From Paralvinella palmiformis (Eukaryota > Annelida > Polychaeta > Terebellida > Alvinellidae): a stretch of 64,000 bases of DNA. Under the pieces are notes generated by a model that was not told the origin of the DNA, did no database searches, and saw only the letters and a list, made by a program, of their open reading frames with translations. Each line of letters opens with the position of its first letter. Within the stretch, counting starts at the first letter, position 1. The translations under genes were made by a program, and so were the position numbers. This document shows, piece by piece, positions 1 through 12,022 of this stretch. Where the stretch lies: contig JAODUP010000350.1 of the NCBI GenBank assembly GCA_025642065.1, positions 537,501-601,500 of the forward strand, in the 5' to 3' direction.

Positions 1-448
1 CCCCCCCCACACACAGAGAAACACACACACACACACAAACACATACATACACACACAAACACATACATACACACACAAACACAATACATACACAGAAACA
101 CATATACATACACACACAAACACATACAAACACATACACACACAAACACATACATACACACACAAACACATATTACACACACAAACACATACATACACAC
201 ACAAACACATACATACACACACAGATAAATACACACAAACAAACACATACATACATACACACATAAACACATACATACACACACAAACACATACATACAC
301 ACATAAACACATACATACACAAACACATACATACACACACACACACAAACACATACATACACATACAAACACATACATACACACATAAACACATACATAC
401 ACACACACAAACACATACATACACACACACACACACAAACACATACAT

Positions 449-479
<31 letters not shown>

Positions 480-540
480 CAAACACATACATACACATAC
501 AAACACATACATACACACACAAACACATACATACACACAC
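1..540. repeat. (CA)n-based minisatellite
   Basis: An imperfect array of about 20-base units of the form acacacacaaacacatacat fills the first 540 bases. Its long cysteine/valine-rich minus-strand reading frame is only a product of the repeat. Confidence 0.95.
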
Positions 541-655
541 CTTATTGGGTTATTGCTGTACAACATAAGTGAATGACTCATTCCAGCACATAATGATAAT
601 GATGTTAATGATGATAATAATAATAATAATAATAAACTTTATTATTAATATTTGA

Positions 656-660
<5 letters not shown>

Positions 661-688
<28 letters not shown>
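661..688. repeat. (AT)n before exon 1
   Basis: About 14 AT units ending 26 bases before the exon 1 acceptor. Confidence 0.95.
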
Positions 689-696
<8 letters not shown>

Positions 697-714
697 TTTC
701 ACAACTATTTTCAG

Positions 715-853
715 GCCAATTCTATTTGTTGGTCCTACTGGTACTGGCAAGAGTGTATATGTGCAGCAGAAGCTAATGCATGGTCTGCCCAAAGATAAAT
801 ATTTGCCAACATTTGTCAACTTCTCAGCACAGACAAGTGCAAACCAAACACAG
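715..853 (+). CDS. DNAH12: DNAH12 exon 1 of window: AAA3 Walker A
   Basis: Encodes [17 protein letters not shown], the P-loop of AAA3, then [14 protein letters not shown]. The first base completes a codon split with an upstream exon outside the window; the end is phase 0. The acceptor (ttttcag) lies 26 bases after an (AT)n run. AAA3 nucleotide state gates the main motor cycle in dyneins. Confidence 0.92.
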
Positions 854-2469
854 GTAACAACAGTATACCGAATATTAACAGTAATCTTTGCCCTTAACCC
901 TGAGTTCTTATAAAACACACCATTTGGGAATTTTATTTTGAATATTAATAAACTTTCCCTGTGAAAGTGGCCATATTTGCAATTTCTTTTTAAAGAGAAG
1001 TATAGTCACCAATGTCACTAGATTTAAGTGAAGCTGCAGTTTATACACACATGTTTTTTGTTGTTGTTGGAGAGTAGGCTGTGCTTTTATTAGACACTGA
1101 AAACCATTAGAAACTATCCCACAATTCATAGACACATGTGATGATGTTAGAAATCTTGTTATTCATTTTTTGTTCTGACAGTTCATCATCATGTCACGAC
1201 TGGACAAGCGCCGAAAGGGTTTCTTTGGCCCACCGATGGGAAAGAAGGCTGTCATCTTCGTAGATGACATGAATATGCCAGCGCAGGAAGTGTATGGTGC
1301 ACAGCCCCCCATTGAACTGCTGCGCCACTTCTTTGACCACGGCTACTGGTATGACAACAAGGACACGTCAAAGGTCACACTGCAAGATGTACAGTTCTTG
1401 GCTGCCATGGGGCCTCCCGGTGGTGGGCGTAATCCCATCACACCAAGGTTCCTGCGTCATTTCAATATCGTCTCAATAAATCCTTTTAATGATGAGACAA
1501 TGATAAGGATATTCTCTACTCTGATGTCAACATTTTTAAAGGTAAGAATACTGTGTTACCTCAGGCTATTCTTATCCGACTCTCTTTTTGTGTTTATGTG
1601 GGGGTTGACGGGGTTTAGCTGAATGAGTGTTCTATAATTGTTGATTAAATGTTTTTTTAAATGTGTTTCCCTTCTTCAATTTCTGTGCACCTTTAATTAA
1701 TCATCATTAGCTGTGTCTTAATCCATTTTATAAACTATTTATCACTTTTTCTCTGTTTTCCTGTATAATTTCTATTCCAATTTTACCTCTGATATGCTCA
1801 TTGAAAGAGTGATCATTGAAAAGGAACTAGAGATATGTATATTACAGTTTATTATAAATTACCACCTTTCTCATTTCCTCATCAGTCAGCAATGCCAAAA
1901 GAGGTATATCATATATTTACTGGTACTTTTGAATGACAGTCACAAGTTTGGTTTGTGTCACTTGCTGCATTATTCTATGTTGCTTGTGCAATCTCTTGTA
2001 GCATTATGGAATCTACATAGCATTCTGTAGGCCATCTTTAGGAAGGGGGGGGGGAAGAATAACACTTATTTGTTTTGTTTTTTGATGCTCTCTAGTCTTT
2101 ACTTGTTGCCATTTCTTATATTTAGCAATTGCCACTGCCTTAGACCTCATATTTTTTATTTACAGGATGAATTTGCTCTAGTCATTGTAATGTATATGTT
2201 AGTGTTTTTCCTATCGAGAATCATCTAATGCTATGTACAATCATATTCTAGTATGTAATAAGAATATAAGATTATTATTCACCTTTTGATCAGGTATTAA
2301 AAATAGATTATTACAGAAATATGTTAAAGTCACTGTTGTTATTGTTACATATTGCACATTTCTGCATTGCATCCCTGATGCACAACATAAGCTTGGGAAG
2401 TGTACTACAGTGTGTAATCTAAGCCAATAATAAATGTACATTCTAAAATATATTTATAAAACAATAAAT

Positions 2470-2514
<45 letters not shown>

Positions 2515-3862
2515 ATAAAAAATTTAAAAATAAAAAATTTAATTTTTTATAAAAAGGAAAAAAAGATTTAAAAAAAGGAAAAACATCTTTGTAAAGCATC
2601 AGAGATTGGTTTTATATTTGCACTATTATTATATAATTACATAGCTTTCATTATGCAGATTATTTCTTTTTAATGTAATAATTATTTGGCCAAAGTCACA
2701 AAATGTAATTCATATTCATCTCTACTCACAACAGAAGCCTTCATTTTAGGAATTAGGTAGATGATATACCCTAATCAGTACTACATCGACGTTTTAAGTT
2801 AATTCAAATGTAGTAGTAATATCTTAGAATTTGTACACAGACAGCATGCAAATCTTAAAGCTTATCATAGTTTATAGATTAGGTTTTCAGGTAGAGCAAT
2901 TTTCAGACCACTCAGTTTTCTGTTGCCAATTATTTTCAACTGGAGGCATGCAGACCATAAAAATGTTTTCAGGAGAAAATGTTGTTTAGTTTATAAACTG
3001 TACTCTGAAAAGTTTAAGATGAAATCTGGTCTCTGAAGTAGTTTTTTATCACACAGTGGTGAGATACAGTAAAACCTGGACCAGCAGTGACCTATGTGAA
3101 ATAGGGATCTCTCCATTTCAGACACGTCTGTTGCATTGGGTGGTAATTAGGAAATTTTGTCACAGATTTCTCTGATTGGGTCACTTTGTCCTATTGGGTC
3201 ACAATGAACAAGTGACCTTGGCTGTTCCGATTAAACAGGGCTTACTTTACCGTAGATTGACCTGTTGACATCTTATGCTAGGAAGATCCAGAATGTCGAA
3301 AAGGTTTTCAGTTTTTCTCTAAATCAGTCACTGCTTAGTAGCAGTCCCTTACTTTGAGAGACACTAATAACCATCCAGAGTAAATTTTGACGCATGAAAA
3401 TCTGCTGAAGAAGAATTGTGAGAATGTTAGTTCAAAGAGAATTTGTCAGATGGATCCTTTCACCAGGTGCCATTTCCGGCCTAAAGCTTATTGGATAGGT
3501 TTTACTGTATCGTGAATTGCTATGTTTAAATTATGACAAGATTCAGACTTTTTACGAGGCATTCTTTATTGCTTTAAATAATAACCTGTTTAAGTATAAC
3601 ATTTTGTATCTTAACAATTTTACTATCTTTCCATCTGTAATGATGCTTATACATAAAATGTTGGAACTTGTGTTATGCTTTATGAGAATTGTTGAATGTA
3701 ATGAATCTGATTGATATTAAATGGCAATTCCTTCATCGTGCGACAGATCCTAGCTAGATTTCCAAAGGTATGGTGTGATTGTTTGGGGTTACATGCATGA
3801 AGCTGTTTATATTGAATAGTGCTAGAGATATTTGCATGAACATACATCAGCTTACACACACC

Positions 3863-3917
<55 letters not shown>

Positions 3918-4547
3918 CTATGTAATTGCCTATGGCAATGCATGCAGTCACATGCCATCTCAGATTTAGAATACTGCATGGGAGTTGGTTGGCTTGGCTT
4001 CAATGCATCATATCGCGAAGAAAACAATTGATAATTAATTAATCTATTGGATTTTATTTGAAGAGCAGTTTGTGCATTATGGTTTGATTGGTAAAATGGG
4101 AGTGATTATTAATTCTGCAGAATGCATGCATTAGGTTCATCGGAAGTGTAGTTATGTGCAGGTTTACAGAAACAGAGCTGAGAGAGCATGTGTAGAAGGT
4201 CTGAAAAAAACACAACATCTAGATCTGCACAACACACTGGAGTGTTGTAGTTCTGTGCACTGCTTCTATGAGGTAATCTTAGTTCCATTTGAAATGTGTT
4301 ATGTATGAATAATAAACAAACTTATCCCTTTGATTTCAGGCACAGGACTTCCCTCCGGATTTCTTCTCAATGGGTACACAGATTGTATCGGCCACAATGG
4401 ACATGTACAAACAAGCTATGGATAATCTATTACCAACACCAGCCAAGTCACATTATGTGTTTAATTTAAGAGATTTTAGCAGAGTGATCCTTGGTGTATG
4501 TCTTGTGAAGAAGGATCAAGTGGACAACAAACGAGTAATGACAAGGT

Positions 4548-4585
<38 letters not shown>

Positions 4586-6738
4586 ATGCATGCGTGTGAA
4601 GAGATATCAGCACAAAGAAACAAGTGGAACCAGATCAGTGACTTTTGATGCTAGGATGTTCGATTGCAAAACCAAATCACCTACAGTCTTGGTGCCTCAG
4701 AGTATCGTGCTTAGATCAGTGTAAAAAGTTAGCATCCTAACAAGGAGTATCATGGTTATTATAAAAATAAAGTCAATCACAATTGTTGTTTGTCACAAAA
4801 TAACAAACGTCACTATACAGTTATAATTGAATGATGCATATTAACTTTAATCGTGTAAAAAACAGAATTTACTCAGAACTACAAATACAAAGTGTTGAAG
4901 ACTTTCTTTGAATATATATGTGTGCGATATAGACCTACGTGCTTGGTACAGATGAGAAATTGTGTTAATTGAAAATATGTTCAGTTTTGTCATTGGAATG
5001 TCATGGCCAACTGCTCTCATCTGCTATAATTGTTTTACGGCTTAATTTTACAATTTATTTATGCTGCAGCTGGCAATTTCACATTACATTATTATTATCC
5101 CCGACTCAGACCTGTTCCAATTCAAAACATATATCTCAACTCCCAAGGGAGCATACAAGTTACGTGCCCAGCATTATTTGCTATCGTTTCTAACTGTAAC
5201 ATTTCTAACATTTTGTTGTTTTCAGATTGTGGGTTCATGAAGTGATGCGCGTGTTCTACGACAGACTTATTGGTGATGATGACAGACAGTGGCTGTTTAC
5301 GTAAGTTTTGTCTTAACCAGAAATGTGACATATCTAGTGTAAAGAAGATTTACGCTTGTACTCATTGTCTGTCTGATTGCTCTCTGCTCATCCGAGACAG
5401 GTTTCTGTGTTATGCTCGAGCAGCATGTTGGCGTACGAGATAAAACCCAGTTACGGTTGTTTGCTTCATGGTGAAATTCATCCATCATGTACTGTCTTCT
5501 ATCATCTTGATAATTTATAATATTTTCCTATACTTTTATGTATTTTGGGTATGAGATAAACGTAGTAAAATCCAAGCAATCCGTCATTAAGATAAGTAGG
5601 TGTAATGGAATGTAATAATTATAAGGATTGTTATGAATTGTGTATTATAATTGGTTGCTGTTAAACTCAGCAATGCAATTCCTGGCTCTTTATTGGCAGT
5701 AACGTTTATTGATTGGATCTAGCCTGAAGTAAACTTTGTATCTTTAATTTTTACACAGCTCCCATAATAACAATGCTGATTTTGTTTATTTTACCGACAG
5801 GACGATCAAGGCGTTGGTGTCCAATCACTTTAAGGATGGCTTTGATGCGGTATTTGAACATTTGGCTAATGGTGGAAAAGGTGGAAAGGTAACTCAAACT
5901 CATACATGAATTATATAACATTAAGACGCAACGTATCAATTTATCTTAGTTCCAATTAGTGGTTTATTCATGTTGTTCTCGTTCATTGCATGATTGAGTG
6001 TTGTTTAGTACAGTTTTGGTACAGCAACTCGGTGGTATTTAGTAAATGTTGTCATTATGCGTCTTTTTTTTTGGTATTTGAGTAAGAGTTGTTTTTAATC
6101 AATAATAATTGTCTAATTTCCTGGCTGAAATGGTTATTACAAACAAGGGAGCTGAGGTATGATGTATTTTATTCTTTTGTTGGCTATCATACGTTTGTTT
6201 TCATGTCGAAGAGAATGATGCAGACTTCATCACATACACAATTTCAAAGTAGATAGCATATATGTTACTGTTGTCATGTTGCTCATATAGAAGCCTTTTA
6301 GATTATATTGGTATTCACTTTCACAATATATTTTCACACTATCTGCACTTATCTCTATGATTGCAAATGGTCAGTGTGTTTTAAAAATCTACCTTCTATG
6401 TGAGGAACACATTGGTTCAGATACATTGAAATACGTGTAAACACAAGCACTTGGTACACAACCAAATACAAATATAAATATATTTTTAAATAGAAATAAT
6501 TTAAAAAATCTCAGGTAATCTGTATTAAATCTCAGTTAGCAATAGATGTATTACATGAAAATTTCAGGTAAAATACCTATTACCTCATTATACAGATTAA
6601 GTGTAACATATAAATATAAGACATGTAATATCCCTAAATTGTTGTTTATAATTATTAATAGTTGACTTAATGTGGCAATTTTTATCTTTATTTTATTTTT
6701 GTTTTCTTTCTCTCATTTACACTGGACAATAGATTATT

Positions 6739-6789
<51 letters not shown>

Positions 6790-8698
6790 CGTGTGCGTAT
6801 ATAGAGTTTTGTAATTGTCTGTTATAGGTCAGAGAAGAAGATCTTCGTAGTTTAATGTTTGGTGACTATATGAATCCTGATCTTGAACCAGAAGATCGTG
6901 TTTATGAAGAAGTGAAGTCCATTGATGAATTCTACAAAGTGGCTGAACAATGTCTTGAAGAATATAACAACACACACAAGACCAGAATGAACCTTGTGAT
7001 ATTTAGGTATTGAGTTGTGTGTGTGTGTGTGTGTGTCTGTCTGTCTGTGGGCTGTGTGTTGTGTGTCTGTGTGTCTGTGTGTCTGTGTGTGTGTTGAAAT
7101 AGCACACTGTCTGCAATATCCTTATTTAACTTAATAAGTGGATGAAATTAACTGTAGCAAGGTCTGGTCAAAACATATGAAAATGGTATAGTACACAAAT
7201 CTTATAGCATTTCACTGGTTAGGATTGTCAGATAAATCTGCTTCAAATTTGGTTTTTGATTGAAGACTTTCTTCTTATTAATACAAAGAGCTGTGGAGAA
7301 TAACTAACAATCACTCCACTAGCTATTTACCATGTCCAATTGAAGTATATATTAATGGGTTGTGAAGGGTGTCGATGATTGAAATCTGAACATCAATTGA
7401 CAAAGAACTATTTTTCATCTTAATTATGCAACAGTGATACAGATAGTTATTACATATCTTCTCAGGGTGACTTGGCAAACATTAAGGGGAAAGTGTCTGT
7501 TTTGCTCAAACTTTAAAAAAAAATTAGAAGAATGTGGTACACTGTGACACTTTGCTTGATAAAAAAATTATTTGCTATTCGCTTAATAAACTTTTACTTG
7601 ATTAATGCTGATATTCTCCTGATATGGCCAAACATAGAGGGTACCGAGGACCAGGTTTAGTTTTAGTAATATTTTCTTTGTGAAAGTCTAATGACTGTTT
7701 AAATGTAGAATCTGTCCTTAAAATGATCACAAGCACCATTATCTTACATGGAAAAATGTGATGAACTAAAGTATGCAATGAAGTCCCCAGGATTACAAAG
7801 CTAAGTGTTAAATTCTCCTATTCTTGCTGATGATAAACATTAGAACCCGACTTAGTATCAGGTCCAAGATATCTTTGTCTGTATGAGTATTTAAACATGC
7901 ATTTCTTGATTTTTATTTATCAGATATTTCTTCTTAACTGATGTTTTGCATGTTTTAAGAAATGACTAAATGGGACAGTGCTGAATAACCTTTTAGAGTG
8001 CAGTTGTCTCAATAAACCCTATTGACTGACTAAGGACACTGAATGGCCTAAATTGTGCCAATGTTTCGTTAAACAACATTCATCCATCCTATTCACTGAC
8101 TTAATCAAGCTAATCTAGTAGTTCACATGTTGTTTTTGTTGCAGATATGTGTTAGAGCATCTGTCTCGTATAAGTCGAGTGCTGCGTGTACCAGGTGGTA
8201 ATGCTCTGCTGGTTGGTGTAGGAGGCAGTGGTAGGCAATCGCTGACTAGGCTGGCCTCCTCTATGACTGGAATGGCAATGTTCCAGCCAGAAATTTCAAA
8301 AACCTATGGCAAGAATGAGTGGCGTGAAGATCTAAAGGTATGTATAATATAAATGTTATATTTACCTGGTGCTAGTTCCTTATATTGCCATGAGTACTGA
8401 AACCACATTAATTATGCTACACAGTCGTCAAAAAATATATAATGGTTACACATCTAATAATGTTTCTAAATAGGCTTAAGCTAATTTTAATTATTTGGTA
8501 AAATGTACATGGTGATGTTTTTGACCCATTAAAAATAGCAACATTTAGTAATTCTTTTTGAAGGGAAGTGGACATATTGCTGCATATGTCCCTGGACATC
8601 CAAGAAATTGAGATTCTACATTTCTGTAGGTTTTTATTATTGAAGAGAGCATGCGCCTCTGTTATACTCCATACCTGTTATAGTATATCTTACTGTGG

Positions 8699-8755
<57 letters not shown>

Positions 8756-11700
8756 GCTATAGTTAATCTGTATAATCAGGTAATATGTATATATTTCAGG
8801 TAATATACATATTACCTGATTATACAGATTAACCGTAACATATAATATACATTTTGAGGTAGTAACTAGTAACCCATATATTCTAAATTTTAATTCTTGG
8901 CCGAAAGAAACTTCTTTATGTGGTGTTGTTGTTGCTTTGTTACTTTCTAAATGTGAACCATTTCAAATCTAATATATTCTCACTTTCCTATTTTGTCAAC
9001 AGTCTTTGTTGAAGAATACTGGTGGTCAAGGTAAACCAACCGTATTCCTTATCACAGACAATCAGATCAAAGAGGAGTCATTCCTGGAGGATATTGACAG
9101 TTTGCTCAATACAGCCGAGGTACCAAACTTGTTTGCAGCAGATGAGAAGGCTGAAATTATGGAAGTAAGTATTGGGTTGTAGGTTGTAGGAAATATTGAT
9201 CAATATTTTGTATGACTATTTCCATTGGTTCCCCTCTTTTATGAGGCTTTCCTCACATAGGGTGATGTAACTGTTGGCTGTTCACTAAACTTCATTTCCT
9301 CATCAGGCTGTGCGACCGGCGTTACAAGCTGGTGACAAGAATGCAGAATTCACTCCTCTCGCTCTGTTTGCATTCTTTGTGAACCGATGTCGAGAAAAGT
9401 CTTCACATCATCATTGCCTTCAGTCCTATCGGAGATGCTTTCAGGACACGCATGAGGCAGTTCCCTTCTCTGATTAACTGTTGCACCATTGACTGGTTCC
9501 AGGTTAGTTGTGTGTTGTTATCCGTACTGTTTTTGCAGAAATGTTATCACATTCTGTTGAATGCCGATGTGTAAAATGAACAAGGTATTATTTGAGAGTT
9601 TCTCATGATTAGCCTATTTATATTAAGAGTAAGACTTCCTCAAAACTGTAAGTTTTAAGTAATGTGTGGTGTTAAAAAATTTAATGTAAAATTTAAGCAT
9701 GATAAAAACAAATTAAGTTAAAGAGCTTAAATTTTTTAAAGTTATTTATTCAACCAGTTTTTTAATGGTAACAGATATTTGGATACTTTTCAAGAACATA
9801 GTAAATTTTATATTACCATTTCAGATTTACAAATGTTAATGTGTGATTATACATTGTTTAAAACAATTGCTATATATTCTAATAAGATGTAGGCAGATAT
9901 TATTGTTTCTATGAGTACATATGTGTGGGATCTATGGATTAATTAAAAACATGGTTTATACTTTTTCCCACAAACAAGCTGGTAATATCGTAAATTATTT
10001 TGGGGTTTGAGTTTGGCTTTCAGTTGGAAGTGGTTCTATAATTTAAAATTAAAAAAAATATCCATTGACGTGATTGAATAAGGAATTTTGAAATTATTTT
10101 ATTTCATTAAAGAAAAAAAAAACTACATTAGAGTTTTTTATCAATTGATATTCTGATGATCCTGATCATTAATGTGTGGACTTATGATTTGATGTTTTGT
10201 CTAGGCTTGGCCAGAAGATGCTCTTGAAAGAGTTGCCAACAAATATCTGGAGCATGTTGAGATTGAGGATGATGACAAGGCCGAGACGATACAGTTGTGT
10301 AAATACTTCCACACTAGCTCGGCTAAATTGGCTGATGAGTAAGTAGCTGTAATAAATTCTGATATTTACCAGAATCTTGGACATCTGATTCAGTCAGCCT
10401 AGCTTTCTAACTCAAGTTCAATATATTATTTACGATGGTATCAATTTGCTTAAGACCTGCTGATGTGAAGATTGTTTATCAGTTTTGTCTGGTTCCAGTT
10501 TGAAACAATTTATGACATCAAATATTTTATGACATCAGTTTATCTTAATGGAGTAAATAGCTATTTCTAAAAGCTTACATTTAAGGACAGAACATTATAT
10601 ACTTATTAAAATAAAGGTAATTTACTGAAATATGTACAAAACCAAATAAAGTGTTAAATAGCTTATGTTACATAGAGTTTAGATTCTTCGAGATGTAAAT
10701 TGTTTACTTAACATTACCTCAGATATGCAGAGAAGTTGGGACGTAGAACATACATCACACCAACGTCCTATCTGGAACTGATTGATGCATTCAAGACGCT
10801 AATAACTCAGAAACAGGAGTCAACGATGAAGGCCAAGAAACGCTACATAATCGGTCTGGAAAAATTGGCATTTGCTGCGTCACAGGTATGATTCCATCAC
10901 CTGCTGTTTGTACGAAGCACCTTTAGACCCTTGAAACATCAACTGTAGCGTGAAATTCTACACTGATTTTCCTTCAAAAGAGGTCAAAACACAACTCAAA
11001 CATGGTTTTCTTTCACATCAAACTTACATATTTAAGGGTGAAACCTCTTAAGTGTTCATAGATGTACAAACTGCAACATGTGGCTAGACTGAAAACCATT
11101 CCAAGGATTTACTGCATAGTTCTATTAATCACCTTATAAAATAATTAGTGTTCTTCTGTGAAATTCTTCAATGGAATAACATAATTAACAGTTGGCAAAA
11201 GATTTCACTATCCCTAATTACCTATGATGATTTATCATCTGTGTCTCTCCAACTTTGAGAACTACTGTATATAACAAGATACCTTGCTGGGCATCTTTTT
11301 TTCATATCAGGGCTACTGCAGACATTTACCATTTGCAATAAGTTATGTAACTTTTTCTTCTTTTTTCAACCCAAATTCAACATCATTCATCTATAAATTT
11401 GGCATTTTTTGTTAGCATGCAATCTTGTAAATGTCTGTGAGGTTTATATCCTTTCAGATCAGCACAATTGCACCCCATGCTGAACTCCTAGTAGAGTGTT
11501 CTATTTCCATAATTCACGATAATCCATAGCCTCATTGGTCCAGGGTTTAGAATTCATCCATATTATGTTTATTTTTTAATTTATTTTTTATTATCAGCTC
11601 CATTATATCAGTCCATGTACATATTATATCCAGATACACATATAATTCAACAATAAATAAATACAATGTTCTACATGACAATGCGCATGGTACAATAGAA

Positions 11701-11987
11701 ATATGACAAAATTATATTATGTGTGTGTGGGGTTACCAGCAAGTTCCCCCCCATCTATCGGATATCTATCCCGCTGGTTTTTCATTAAATAAATTCCTTT
11801 CTCTGTTTCAATTAAATTATACAACTGTGCTTTAAACGTTTCTATTCCCGGGAAGGGTATGCTGCATCTACATTGATACAAGTATTTCTTGGCCAAAAGA
11901 TAAATAACATTAAAATGTACAAATTCATTTCCTTTAAAACACAGGATTATTTCTTGATTTGTTATCGGTATATGGACATGAAGTTTG

Positions 11988-12022
<35 letters not shown>

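Noticed and set aside
173..538. 121-codon Cys/Val-rich minus-strand frame
   Set aside because: Pure product of the (CA)n minisatellite.
9399..9423. A 25-nt GT...AG stretch in exon 9 whose removal would restore the frame
   Set aside because: Far below the minimal intron length in animals, and it would delete the conserved LHIIIAFS strand of AAA4. A single extra base explains the data better.
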